Positions 23,401-38,400 are shown, counted from the first letter of the stretch. The stretch is 64,000 nt of DNA from Brachionus plicatilis (GCA_010279815.1 QEOQ01000274.1:1102981-1166980); one strand, 5' to 3'. Translations and numbers: made by a program. Notes: generated by a model not told the origin, from the letters alone.

Positions 23401-26400
23401 ATGGTTCCACTAGGCTCGCGGATTGATGTGCAAAGTTGCTTGTGGTAATGTCTTCGGAAAAATTTTGCCTTCGCAGTTTTGGTGGTCGACTGAGACTGAT
23501 TTCAATAGAATTGTCTTGTCGGATGATTATTTTGCGTGGCGCTTTTGGCACATGGTCTTTTTCGATCGAGTTCGAAAAAGACTCGCCAAGCAAGGTGGCA
23601 CCTCGGCTCACTTTTTGGAACAAAAGTCTCTTTCGAACAATGTCGGAGAGTTTTGGCGCTTTTCTTACTATGCATGGATAGTCAATGCTGCGTTGCGGCA
23701 AAATAGAGTTGACAAATATAAAGTTGGAATTTTTTTTTTCGTTCAACTTGGCAAAATCCACCGATTTGGTGGTCAGTTTGGCCAGTTCATTTTTCAGCTT
23801 GGGCCTGTTCAAAGAATCAATGGAGTCAATGGAACGAGAAAAGTTATTTTTGTTTAATTTGGACTCGGTTTCATTGGAAAGCGATTGATTGCGTGATCTT
23901 TTGTTCATTTTTTTCTTCTTGGCAGATTTTTCCAAAGATTTGAGACTCGATATACTTGTGTTGCTGGTTGTGATCAAAAAGTTTTCGTTGTCATTGTTCA
24001 GCGTGATATCTTCGTTTGATCGGTTCAGTTTGCAGCTGATGTCAATGGGTTTTGAGGCTTGAAAAATTATAAATTACTTTATTGTTATTTTATTAGGAAA
24101 ACGGTTTGGCAGAATAAATTCAAAAAAATATTTTTTTTATTGTTAAAAATTAATAAGTTTGTTTTCATTGTATGTGAAAAATTGATCATAAAAGGTAATA
24201 CATTATTAATTAAATTTAGTTTCATTAATATAATTTATTTATTTAATTTTTCATTTATTAAAATAAAATAGATACATAAAAATAAATTTTATTTTAATAT
24301 TTTTTCTCTATTTAATACTTTTCTATGCTTTATTTAATTTATTATTAACAAAACTCCATGAATAGACAGAGAGATTTTACTTTTAAAAAGCCATTTTCCT
24401 TTTTTGTACTTTTTGACTATTGTAATCATTATATTAAAAATTAAACGGAGCTGGAGACGAAGCCTTGGTTTAGTGATTCGGGTTTGTTGTACATTAGAGA
24501 ACGAATAGTTAAAATTTAAATTTATAACTGAACTTTTAAATTAATTAAAATCTTTATTTTAAATATCAAAAAAAGTAAAAAAGGACAAGGAGGGTTTTAA
24601 TTTTTTTAATTCTGGCTTTGTACTTGAAATAAAAAATCACTAAAATGTTGAACTGAAATATTTTTCTTTTTATAAATTTTTCTTTTTATTTTATTTTTTA
24701 GTCGTAATTTATTTTTTATGATGAGAATTTAGTTAAAAGTATTCAGAAGAGGAAAAAAATAGCCTTGATTGAATTTCTTATGTCATGTAAATAATTTTTT
24801 ATTAAAATCTACTTATCTATAAGTATGCAATAAATACCTCGAATCGATGTTAACTAAAATAAATAATCTAATTATTGAACTTTTGAATGGATTTACTTGT
24901 CCAAAAAAAGAACTCAATCAATAATTCTTATTTTTTAATTCTTCTAAATTTGATTACGAGAACAACAACATCTAAAATAATTATAATCTTTTTATTCTGT
25001 TATTTTTTTTTTGTTTAATGAAATATGATAAGATGAATGGTAAGAAAAATGGATTTTGTTTTAAATTTTAATAAAAATTGATCTTAGTTCTAAATTTATG
25101 ATATAATTTGATGTTAAATATTTATCAGCGTTTTTTTGCTATTGGAAAAAATTAAAACAAATTTTTAAAGATTCTTAAAAATGAATAAGAAATTTTAGTC
25201 TCATTTGAAATTTAAATTTAAAAAACAAAAAATTATTCAAATTGTTAAATCAATTAAAAAAACTATCAATTGAAAAAAGAACCAGGATTATTAATTAATG
25301 CAATTTTTAAGCCAGTTTTTCAATATTGAATTTTAATTATTGATTGAAAAATCTCAAAAAAACTATTGCATTTTATCCTATCCCAGGTTTAAGTCGGTTG
25401 TTTAGTGAAGTTAAATAAAAAATAAATTGAACTAAATAGGAAATATTTCCTCAAAATAGAATAAATGCAAAAATTAAATAAAAAAAGTTGTTTTTTTTTC
25501 AATAAGCCTATTTGTATTCAAAAATTTTTTGGATTTCAATTTTCAATCAATAAAAATAAATAAAAATAATTTTGATAAAGATTCATCATTTAGTTCACAT
25601 TCTACTCAATCTAATAAAATTTTTTGATAAAAAAACTTTTTTCACTCCAAAATATAATCAAGAATTAAAAAATATTTTGTTTAAAGGAAATATTTTTTAT
25701 TTATTAAAAAAATATTTTTATTGATAATTGAATCAATAATCTTTTTAAAAAAATGTAATTTATTTAGCCATAAAAAATCTTATTTTATTTTTGCTAGTCA
25801 AACGTCTAAGCAAATTTCAAATACAATTTTTATTTGAGTTAGTCAAATTTATTTAGATCCTTTTAAGAAAAATACCTTTCTTATCAGCCGAAGGCAAAAT
25901 CAAAATTATGTAGGAATATTACAAAAATAAGTTACGCCACTTTTACACCTATACTATATTTTTTTGATGCTAAAAAAATAAAAAAATATCTGTATTATTT
26001 TCATCAAATTATAAGTGCTTAAAAATAAGCTAAAAAATTATATTTAAATCAATTTTAAATTTTAAAATTCATTTTTGAATGAATTAAAGTTTGATTCTCT
26101 TTGATTGAGAACTAGCAGCTGCGTGCCTCGACTTCTAGACCTAATCAAATAAATATAATAAAAGAATTAAATAAAAGACAATGCTGAAAATTCATAAAGG
26201 AATAATAATAATAAAAAAAGAGTATTAAAAAAATAGTGTAAAAAAAAATTAAAATTAGAAATAAAAGAAAAAGTGAACTAAGTCTAGTACACAAAAAAAC
26301 CAGTCACTTTTTTATTTACAACAAAATAGATACTGCAACAAAGTTTCAATAGAAAATTATAGTTTAAATTCTAATATATTAAAATTATTATATATTTGTC

Positions 26401-29400
26401 CATCATTCACAGACAGATTTATCATTAATGTTTGGCTCTGTCTAGGAAACATTTATTAAAATAAGGGAAGCTTAACTATGAGCTTACAAAAAGATCGATC
26501 GGATGGTTTAAATAGAAGATTGGCAAACATCAATTTTTTCCGGAAAATTACTAAATAAAAAAATTTTAATTTATCGGAAATTACTTAAATACGGCAAAAA
26601 GTAATAGAGTCGAAAAATCAATTTTTTTTTAGAATTTTAATGCTCTTTTTTAATTTTAATAAGGGGGCTGTTGAAAAACACCAGTCACAGTATAAAAAAG
26701 AATAAAGAGGATTTATCTTTTAATATAGCCGTTTACAGTGTTGAAAAAATCATTGCAATTCACAATTTTAATGTATTACTGTAAACGATTGAAGTTCAGA
26801 AAATATATGAAAAAAACTTAGATGTACTAAATTTGAATCTTAATTTTTTTAAATAATCTTGAAATTGTTTAATTTTTTGTGTTTGAATTACAAAATGTAT
26901 CCAATGTTGAAATAAGATTGAAAAAGTGCGATGCTTCAAATTATTTTTTCAGTTTCAAATAAAAAAAAATTTTAAGTTAATATTGCAAGCATCTTCATAA
27001 TTGAAGTTAAACTCTTAAGTGAATCTAAAATGAGTTGAATTTTTATTTGGAAATTTGAAAAATAATATTGAAAATTCCTTTTTTACTTTAAATAATTTAT
27101 CTATTTATTTATTTATCTGTACCGAGCTAATGTTCTTTCAGAATTAAAATATAAGAAAAAAAAAATTAAAAAAGGTGAACCAAAATAGAATTATGTGAAC
27201 TAATTTAATAAAGCTATTTAGTAGAGTGCCTAATTCTCGAAAATGATATGAAAATAATCAATTGTGAAGTTAATGATTTTTTTTTTTAAAGGAAAGAGCT
27301 TAGGTCAACCAGATCAGAGAAATAGCATTTGCTCTGATCTGGGTAGAAGAAAGTGAACTAATGTTTGACTTTTGGGATATTAGATTCATCTATTTAGCAA
27401 TTTTTACCAACTCCGCCCGACTTAATTTTTTTTTCTAATGTTTTTTTATCTATCTTAATTTTTAATATTAAATTTAGCTTTTATCTAAATAGATGAAAAA
27501 ATTTCAAAACAGGTGAACAATTTTTAGATTAGGTGAACTAATAGTTCAGAAAACCTGAGAACAAGAATTGTTCCAGTAATACCAACGAGACCAGGAAAAC
27601 GTTTGATGCATTTTAACAGAAACTCAATTTATAAAAAATGGAAAACAGAGCGTAGATAGTTTTTTAAACTACAAACATTATCTTAAGGATCATCATATCA
27701 CAAATCCTAAGTCAAAATTTATAAAAAATAAAACAAAGTTTTTCATGCTTGCTATATTAACTTTAAATTATTTTTTATTTATAAACTGAAAAAAATATTT
27801 GAAACATCGTACTTTTTCATTGTTATTTTTTGATTCATTTTGTGAACACACATACAAACTCAAATGAAAGTGGTGAGAATGTCAATACTAATTTAATTAC
27901 AGATACAACGTCGAATCAAGCTCCAAGTACAAACAAGCCAAATACTAAAACAAGTTACTCAAAAGTAGCTGCTAAAGATATAAATGATCAAGATGGTGGA
28001 AAATATAGTTTGAATAAGAACAAGAAAAGTAAAGCTAACAACTTGGACGTAGTTCGAAAAATTGTTAATGGTCAACCGAAAATTGAATACAGTAATTCTA
28101 AACATCAATTCGATAGTGAAGGATATACATTGGTCGAACCAAGAAATAGAGGCTATAAATTAAGACATAAAGTAACTGGTAGTGCCATATCAGGTATTAA
28201 AAGTCTAAGAGCTATTAGTAGACCTTATAGTTATTATGTAGGTCAATGGTGTATGAAAACTACTCCGGATATTCTCAAAAAACATATAAATAATTTCGCT
28301 AAGGTACTAGAAATTGTTGAATTGAGTACTCATTTAGCAAATAGACACTTTAGAGCTTTTAAAGTCACAGTTGAATCTTTCTGTGCCGATGCTATGCTAA
28401 CGGGGTCAAATTGGCCTGGTGGTGTTAGAGTCGAGAGGTGGTACAGAAGAACAAAAAAAGACGAAGAAGAAAGATACGTAAATAAAGTGGTCACTTCAAG
28501 TAGAAGTATAAATCGAAACAATGATTTTAATAGTCCATTAAAAAATGTTCAAGAGAAACAATTACCTGTAGATAATATTGAAAAGTCTGGTGAAACTGAG
28601 TCAGACCGTGAGTCAGTTAATATGGAATCTGACAATGACAATGAAAATGTCAATGATCAAAATGAATAAATTTTGTAATATCAATTAAAATTTTTAATAA
28701 TTGTGTTTCGTTAATAATGTATAATTTTGCAACATACAATTGTCATAATTTCAAATCAAATTTTAATACAGTAGAAAAGCTTTTAAAAACGAATGATATA
28801 ATTTTTATAATTGAGCATTGGCTAGCTGTTGAGGAATTTCATGAGTTTAATATAATTGATACGTCAGATTTTAACATTTTATTTACAAGTGAATTTAGTT
28901 TAAAAGATAAAAGTAGAGGTAGACCTTATGGTGGTAAAATGTGGCTTGTTAAAAAGGGTATTAACATTTTAGCTTGCTATGAACTAAGTAACAACATTAT
29001 GGTAATTTCAGTTGAATTAGGTAATGGAAAGTCATTACAAATTTATGGTGTTTGGTTAAAATTTGATGACAATTCATGCGAATCGCTTGAAGATTTTCAA
29101 TCAAATTTACTAATGCTTGAAAGTGAGATTAAAAACAATGTCGAAAAGAAACAACCATTCGTTATAATGGGTGATTGGAATGCCGATATTAAGCGTGGTA
29201 GAAGATTTGATATAATTCTTAAGAACTTTGTAAATAATAATGATTTAATAATCTCAGATAGTTTAGATTCACAAAATGTAGGTTACACTTACAGAAATGG
29301 TAACTATAAGGCCTTGATTGATCATATTGTTTGGCATAAAAATGAGTCTGACTTTAAGATGGTTGATGTTAAAATATGTAATAGTAATGATAATTCAAGT

Positions 29401-32400
29401 GATCATTTGCCAATTACCATCAAGGTTGATGTTGATTTAGGTGTTAAAGATGAATCTAATCAAGTGATCAAGAAATTTCATCGTTTTGACTGGAATTGTA
29501 GTACTTTTATTGAGAAATACAACGAGAACTTAGAAAAAATGGGTCTTGTTGCTTATATGGCCAATTGGCCAGGCCAATTAACTTTTTGTCAATTAGTGGC
29601 CAAAAAAAATTTATTGAAAAAATAAAAAAAATTTCCTGTCCAAATAAAAAAATTCGTGTCCAATCAAAAAAATTCGTGTCCAATCAAAAAAAATTATGGC
29701 CAATTTCAAACAAAATCATCTAATTTTTTCTTTTTCTCAAGTTATAATTTTTATGATTTATGCAACTATTGTCAGTCTCATTACCTTGATCGTTTTTTGT
29801 GTCTTCTTTTCTTGGTCTTCCTCTCCTTTTTTGTCCTCCACTCTTGTTTGACTCAACAACTTCTGTAACGACTTGATGCTCTTTGATGGGAATTGAGCTT
29901 ACAGTTACCAAATCAGACGCTGTTGTTTTTCTCGCACTAGTACACGGAATTTCAGCTACTTCAACTTCATCTTCACCACCGGACTCATACAAAGGGAGTT
30001 CAGTTGTATTCCTATCAACATCTTCTACATCAAATGTTTCATCACTTTGTTGATCGCCCGTGCTAATTTTTGAAAAAACATCCACTAACTCATTTTCTTC
30101 ACTTTTGGCTGAATATTGATCAGCTATCTCATTTAAAATAACCGTTTTTAATATTTTAAATAACAAACAAACAAACATTTCAGGTGCAAATTTAAGTTAC
30201 AATTTTTTATTTTAAATGTTGTCATTTTTTGTGGCCGGATAAAAAAAAAAGCTGGCCAGGTAAAAAAATTGACGGCCAGGTAAAATAATTGACGGCCAAT
30301 AAATTAGGTTTTTTGGCCACTAATTGACAAAAAGTTAATTGGCCTGGCCAATTGGCCATATAAGCAACAAGACCCGAAAAAATGATGCCAGATATGGAAC
30401 ACTATTTCACTAAAGAACCAAATCTTGAATTAATTAACCAATTTTATACAGAATTGTGTGGCACGCTAATACGAGCTGCTAGAACAGCCGAAAAGTCAAT
30501 TAAAAGTTCCTCTTCAATCAAAAATATGTCAACAAATAGGGCAAATTGAGATGAAAAATTAAAAGAAATTAATCGGAAGGTGAAATTGGTCGAATCAAAT
30601 CTAAAAAATTCAGTTGGAATTGTTAGACAACAACTTGAAGATGATTTGCGTAAATTACGTCGTGAGCGTAGAATAGAAAATAAGCGTATAATCAAAGAGT
30701 TCAATTCTAAAAAAGTATTCAAAGTTGAAAAACTTTTCAAGTACAACAGACATCGATTTTGGAAAGAAATTTCAAAGTTTAAGAATAAATCGTCATTCAA
30801 GCCTAAAAATGTAAGTTTAAAAAATTTTGAAATTTTTTATAAGGATTTATTCTCGGCGGATAATGCTGTTGAAAATTTGGAACGAAAAAAATTAGAAGAA
30901 GACACAGCGTTATTCTATGAATCAATCAAAAAGAAAGTTTATGATTATCCAGTTACTGAATTTGAAGTTAAGTCGGCTATTAATAACCTCAAGTCAAATA
31001 AAGCAGTTGGGCATGATAATATTCCTGCTGAAATGCTTAAACATTCCAAGTCCCCATCTTTAATGATTGTATTGCAGAAATTTTACACATTAATTTTCAA
31101 TTATGGAATTGTACCAAATGATTTCAATGTCTCAATAGTAACGCCAATACCAAAGAGTAAAACAGCCAACAATCAACCTAGCGATTTTAGACCAATTTCA
31201 GTATCCTCGTGCTTTGCCAATGTCTTGGAACATATAATTCTTCAAAATATCGATATTAGAAGTAAAATAAATACAAATCAATTTGGTTACAAAAACAGAT
31301 ATTCATGTAAACATGCGTATTTTATGGTTAATGAAACTATCAACTATTATAATATTAATAAAACAAATGTTTATTTAGCAAGTTTAGATGCCCAAAAAGC
31401 ATTTGACAAGCTATGGAGAACTGGTCTATTTATTAAACTAAAAGAAACGATACATGAGATGTTTTGGAGAGTTCTCTTCAATTATTATAATGTTTCATGT
31501 ATTATTATTAAATATGAAAATCAAAAATCTGAAATTATTAGAATCACTGAAGGTGTTAAGCAAGGTGGCGTTTTGTCTCCACATTTATTTAACTTCTTTA
31601 TTAATGAGTTAATACAGGCTTGTATGAGTCTAAAAATTGGGTGTAGAATTGGTAGTATTAATACATCCATAGTTGGTTACTGTGATGACATTGTTTTATT
31701 AAGTCCAACAAATATAATCTTTAAATTTTGCTTAATATGTGTAGTGAATTTGGAAGACTATTGAAAATAAATTTTAATCCAACTAAATCGGTCATTATAT
31801 TTCAAAATTGGAGTAAAAATGATGTATCTAGAGATTTTTACATGGAATCAAAGTTCAAAAAGTAAACAGTTTGTCTTACCTTGGTTTACCAATTGGCGAT
31901 CATGTTTTTAAAGAAAATTATTGGGATAGAAAATTCAAAAAAGTGCAAAAAGCTCTATACTCCTTAAATGGAGTTGGTTGTAGAGCATTTGGTCTAGAAC
32001 CTAAAATCTTAGCTAGACTGTATAGCATATATTGTCAGCCAATTTTTAATTATGGCATAGAAATTTGTCATATTAAAAAAAGTAAACTCAAAATTTATGA
32101 TAAATCACAAGCCTGTATTATTAAACGTAACATTGGACTATCTAAATTCACGAAAAATACTGCTTTGTTGGAAGCGTTAAAAGTCAAATCAATAAGCAGA
32201 ATTTATTACAAGTCTAAGATCCTTTTTTACCATCAAATAAAAAAACTTAAACCAATGGACGAATTATTATCATATCTAAACCTCTATTATAATAAATTCA
32301 AATGCCCTGAAGGCTCATTTATTAAACAAATAAAAGACGTCGGTAAAATAACTGATTTAGATCCTTTCACTGAAGATAGTAAAGTTTGTATGGATGCACT

Positions 32401-35400
32401 AGATCAATTTTATGTGTCAAAAATTACTCAAATAGACAAAGCTCAACTCTATAGTAAAATTGTACATTTATGTGACTTGCTCTGTAAAGATCAAGTAAAT
32501 TGTAAATACTATAAAGAGATTTTATACGATGTGCTGAATAAATCAGTAACTTAAATAATTTAATCTTAGCTTTTTTTTATTTTTTTTAAGTCGCCTATGA
32601 GGTGCAGTAATTATATATAAATAAAATTTTGTGATTCAAACACAAAAAATTTAACCAAATTAAAGTGTATTTTATTTATTTTAAATATTTTTTTTTATGA
32701 AAAAAGAAAATGTATAAAATTAAATACTTATTTGATTGAAAAATTTGCTTTACTTTAATTTATAACTGAATACTTTACATGATTAAAATAAAATAAATTA
32801 TTTATTATGTAAAAAATAAATTTTTTTTTTTTTACAATTGAAATATATTTTTTAGAACAATAGGTATTTCGGTATTAATTTTTTTAAATATTTCATTTGT
32901 CTTATCATTATAATAGTCATTCGGAAATAAATCATCTAAAGAGAAGTGTTGTTTAAAAGTCCCAAAAAAAGGACAAGTTCTTTTTTTTTTAATTCCTGAC
33001 TTGGACTTGACTAGAGACTTGTGAATTTTAAACAACTCTACTGAAGAGTTTTAAATCTTTACTAAATAAAAATTTTCTTTTAATAAAAACAATCTATTTA
33101 ATTTGAGAAAATGTCTTTTATTAATAATTATGTCGTCTAGTTCAAATCGTTCTTTTTTATATAAGTTTTTAAATTTTTTTAAATAAAGAAATTAGATACA
33201 AATTATTTACTTTTTTATTTTCATTGAAATAATTTTATTGATTAAAAAAATTAGTTGACAAAATGGGCCTGTATTTCTTTCTTCACTTAATTTTTTTTTA
33301 ACCAGCATTTTTACCAGTTAACATATTATTTTATATTCTAATTATTTTTTCTTACTTCTAATTTATTTTTTTTCAAGAAAAAAAAATCAAAAATAAATTA
33401 CTATAATAAGATAAAAAAAATAAAAGATATTAATGTTTAAATAGTTGATAGTTCAAGAAAAAAAGAAGAAATTGCTAGGTAGCAATTACACAATAGAGTT
33501 GGATATTCGAAATATCTTGATTCGAAACCTTCTCTTTATTCTTCCAGCAGTCTGATGACCAGTGGAACAGAATGACTCAATCCTGCTCTGACATATTTCT
33601 CACTCAATTTTAAATTTGTTAATAAAAAAAATTAGCTGATAGAATGAAATACTTCTCGACAAAAAGCCAAATATATAGATTTTGAAAAAAAATAAAAGCC
33701 TAAGAAAGAAATTGGAAAATTTCCTAAGAAGTATGAAAACTTGTACTGAATATAAATAAATGAGAAAAAAAATTAAAATAATCATTTTAATAATTTTTAT
33801 TGATAAAAGTGTCACTTTTTGAGGCTAAATTTTATAGAAGATCACAAGTTTTAACGTGTGAATTAATATTAACAAAAATTTTAATTTAAAATTTTAATGT
33901 TGAATTAATATAATAAATAATAAATAATATTTTAATGTTGAAATAATTTTTTAATGTTAAGTTAATATTAATGTTGAATGTTGAATACTGAGCGTTTGCT
34001 AATTTGTTTATTTTTTTTATAAACTTTTTGAATAAAAAATAAATTTAAATTCCAAATGATATATTAATAAAGAATATGACAAATCTGTATGGTAAAAATT
34101 TCTCAAAAAAATAAGGAAAAAAAATAAGATTATAGAGATAATAGAGATAAAAAATTTAAATTTATTAATTAATCAGGAAAGCCAGAAGAACAGAAGAGTT
34201 GAGAAAGAAAAAAGGAAGTTTTAGTTAATGCTGTTTTTATTTATGATCACAAACATTCTTTACTATTGTAAAGGAAAAAGCATTTTAATTTATTTTTTTT
34301 TTTTTCTAATTTATTTGAGATAAGTAAAGTTCCTTTAAATTCAATTTTTGGTATACAATATTCATTAAGACCAAGAAAAAAAAAAAGAATAGCAAAAAAC
34401 ACAATGAATAAAAATGATCCAAATTAAAAAAAATTAATATTTCAAACTAGATCTTTTTTTATAAGAATTCTTATTTTTGTCTTATTTCATTTAACTTTTT
34501 ATTTTATTTTACATTCTCCCTTTTTTAACTTTATTTATTTTTGAATTTTTTTTTAATCTACAAATAAATAAAATGATGATTTTGTGATCTCAAAAATTTG
34601 AGTATTGATCAGTAAATTAATATAACTGATCTACCAATATCTTCAGCATGTGAAAGATATAACAATGAGTATTTTTAAATTCTTTATAATTTCATTAGTT
34701 TAGATTTAGATTCTCTCAATTTCCAGTTGATTCAATTCTTCTTAACTATGACCACAGATTGAAAAGACAGACAATTTTGATCAATTTTCTTTCAAATGTG
34801 AAAGCTTCAAAGTTTAATTTTTTACTTTTTGATTATATAAATTGATTTATGATTGGGAAAATCAAAAATCTTAACGACTTGATTAGAAACTTTGATCACA
34901 AAAGTAAACGTGTTGATCACATTTTTTTTTTCATTCATTTTTTTTATTTTGATCATTTTTTGGATAAGACTGGAAATTAATTCTAAATGCTACTTTAAAT
35001 TTTAATCTAAAAAATTATACTAATTAAAACAGAAATTTTCTACTTATTTTTTGAAAATTTTATCTGATTATAAGATGATTATCTAAAAATATATGTTCAT
35101 TAAATTTAATTCCACATGAGATTTGTCTTTCGTCTATAATCTTCATATTATATTTCAGTGATATGTTAAAAAGCGAGCGAGATAAAAAGAGATTAAAAAT
35201 TTCTTGAGCAGTGGTTATTGGCTATTATTTACCTGCACAGCTAAAATATTTATTTATTGCCCAAACTAATTAATTTTTGTCTAAAAAAAAGTGTCCGATT
35301 TGGTCATAACATTTTTTGTTTAGACTTTTTTTTTGCTTTAAAATATTTAGTTTATGTTTGTTTATTTTTCCTCAGATTAAATTATTTAATTTCTGTCCAA

Positions 35401-38400
35401 ACTAATTAATTTTTGTTCAAAATATTTTAAGCCAATTTTTTTCTAAAATTTTAAAATGTACAACACTAATTTGTTAGTCACTCGTCTCAAAGATGAGTGC
35501 AAAAGACTTAAAATTTCATAATTTCATTAGGAAAAAAAAGTGATTTTAGCAAAAAGGCTAAACAACTTTGTGGCAAGTTGTGAAGCAAGCAATGTTGTTC
35601 AACCTGAACAAGAACTCGTTGAGGTGCCAATTCAAACCGAGTCAGAACTAATCGAGGTTCCGATAGTAGCCACAAATGTTGAATTCGATGCTGGACATGA
35701 GAGTTAGAATGATGATTTTGAATGAAAACAACAAAAGAATTAAACTCAAGACAGTTTATAAACCTATACGACTTTTATTAAATAAAATAGACTATTGTTA
35801 AATAAAATAAACAATTTTTAAATATTTCATACGTTTTTTCCTTAATTAAATATGTTGGACATAAACTAAATAAAAATAAAAATAAAATAGACAGAAATTA
35901 AATATTTTAAGCATACAGGTAATATTTTCTCGTGGTTATTTAACCTGCTATTATATCTTTACTTAAGTTCCAGAAATTCAAAACTTAATTGCTATCTGAA
36001 TTTCTAGTTTTTGACTTGATATTTGTAAAATACGTCTTTTGAAACCCAAAATTAAATTTTTTTGGAGAGCTAAAATAAAAAAATTTGTTTATAAATAAAT
36101 AAGGTCTCAAAAGTATTTAATTTCATTTAAATTTTGAATATAATAATTATATTGATAATTTTTTGAATATTTTACTTAAATTTTGAACTCATTAAAAATA
36201 AGATTGAGTTTGATGAAAATAAAATGAGAATAAAAATGAGATTCTAATTTTTAGTGAGATTTAGTTTAAAATTCAAAGGACGTAGTTTACGAATTTTAAG
36301 TCAAAAATCAGAAATTCGAAATTCGAAAAATTAGAAAGAAAAAGAGGGTATTTGATTCAATTTTACAAAGTGTTAAATGATATTTATTATTATTATTATT
36401 ATTATATTAATAAAATCAACTGGATTCATCTATACATATCAGCTCTTTCGATATGTGCAACTGGACATTCTTCGAGTCTAAGAGGTACAATCAGAATATT
36501 GTGTGACAATTAACTAGTAATTGTTATCAGAGAACCAATTTCTTTCTGAATCGTATTTTACCGGAGATATTTTTCCGAACCAAGTCCGAACTTTTTTTGA
36601 TGTATGAATTCATCGAAAAACTAATTCATAGAAAATTTTTAAAAATAAACAAAACTCATAGAATAAATTTTCGTGGAAAAATATTTCATAGAAATATAGA
36701 ATTTTTTTTCATAGAAATTTTGTTAAAAACTTTAATAGAAAGATTTAAAGATTAAATTTTTTTTAATTAAATTTTAATTTTTTTATCTTGGTGACTTTCG
36801 GTTTAGATTTTTTGTTCGAACAAGCATACCTATTTAGAATTCTTCAAAATAACTTAAGAGCTCTTTTAATTGGGTTGGAGCTTGGCTTTTAGTTAAAGTA
36901 AAACTGAGCTTCGGCATAATAAGTGTCTGTCATTTTTAATATGGTCTAATTAAATTTTGACTTTATTAGTTCTCATACACCAAATTTTTAATAAAATACC
37001 CCAAATTTTTGATTTTTTACCCCAAATTTATTAGAATAATACTAAAAACAAAATAAAAAAATAAAAATATAAAATGACACTATTTTTTTCACATTATCAC
37101 CTAATTTAATAGAAATAAACCAAATTTATTAAAAAAAAATTTTTTTTCAATTTTACCACAAAAATTTAAATTTTTCCACATTTGTTTGAGCAAGCCCAAT
37201 ATCTTCTTTTAATCATTTAGGCTTTAGCTTTGCTTCGTTTGGTTTGTGGGAATTCTTCAGCGTCATTCACTGTATCGTTGAAATTATTTTCGAGAATACT
37301 CGCAGAACTAGACATTTTGATTTGATGAAATGGAGTTTAATAACTTCATTTTATTATATAGTTTTTTTTTAGGTATGTGTCAATAAAAATTGGTGTCATT
37401 ATAAAAAATTAATGGCCGTTTTAATTAATTAGTTGTCAAAATTAAAAAAATAGTGTCGTTTTATTTAATTAAGTTTTAATCCTTATTTTTACGGATTATT
37501 TGATTAAAAGGGGAATTTTATTAAATTATTGGGGTAAAATATTAATTATTTGGGGTATTTTATTGAAAATTTGGGGTATTGAAATTAAAGAGCCTTAAAT
37601 TTTGACGAAATAAAAATTCTTTAAAAAACACTTGTCTAATTTTTTCAGCTGGAATATAGTGGTAAAGCGATACAAGCAAAAACCATTTTTTACGCAATTT
37701 TACGCGATATTCTTCATGATTTGTGAAGATTACATTATCTTGGATCAAATGTAGTTTTTACATAAAGGTAATTTTATGCGGTTGTGAAGTTTGAAGCATA
37801 AACTTTTGCAAAATATGTCTTATTAAATTGAACCTAAGTTTTATTTAAATTATTTTAAAATTATTTTAAAAAATAATGTTTTGCATTTTTTAACATAGCT
37901 TGTTAAAAAAGCAAAAAAATAAAAAAATATTTTTTTTTGAAGGATAGATCGAATATTGATAGAATCAGCCCTAAATGTTAAGCAAAAGTGCGTTTTTGAG
38001 CTTTTTTTGTCTTATTTTGATACTATGATAAGATTTTTTTGATTCTAAAAATTTAAAAGAAAGAAAAAAAAACAATACGAATTCTCTCTTTTTTTTACTT
38101 TTTTTCGTAATTTTACATAATAAAATGTAATATTGAGTAATTTTTTAAACTAATTTATAAAAAAAATTAAGAAATATATTGCTACGGTTCTTTTTTGGTG
38201 AATCCACCATCATTCAAAACAATTACCAAAAACCAATACAAAACTAAATATTTTAAATATTTAAAAATAGAAAGTAAATATTTCAGATCATTGAATTTTT
38301 GTTTTAGCCATTCAATACCTAGTTCTTCAGTTTTAATATATAAAATTCTTTCAAGAAAATTATTTTGAGTATTTCTTTTATGAAAATAATTTTAAATTAC

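Larger units (their letters stand above)
27803..32640 (+). mobile_element. Nearly full-length non-LTR retrotransposon in RIM intron 3
   Basis: ORF1 (27830-28669), then ORF2 endonuclease (28717 on) and reverse transcriptase (to 32554), opposite in direction to RIM. ORF2 is split by a later transposon insertion (29541-30375) and also carries a nonsense change and two frameshifts. The 3' end is about 32640, after 'agtcgcctatgaggtgcagt' and AATAAA-like tails. The 5' limit is uncertain: ORF1 is open from about 27803 but lacks an ATG. Confidence 0.85.

Noticed and set aside
23241..23888. Plus-strand ORFs over RIM exon 4 (23241-23426, 23423-23857, 23436-23681, 23685-23888)
   Set aside because: Shadows of the minus-strand exon; no domain, and the exon fits the RIM phase chain.
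20726..24271. Lys/Phe/Ile-rich ORFs such as 20726-20911 (+) and 24059-24271 (+)
   Set aside because: Composition is what AT-rich introns give by chance; no motif, no splice or start context.
33600..33815. Minus-strand membrane-protein-like ORF (71 aa)
   Set aside because: Hydrophobic residues arise from AT-rich codons (Phe, Ile, Leu) and part overlaps a LINE 3' UTR fragment.
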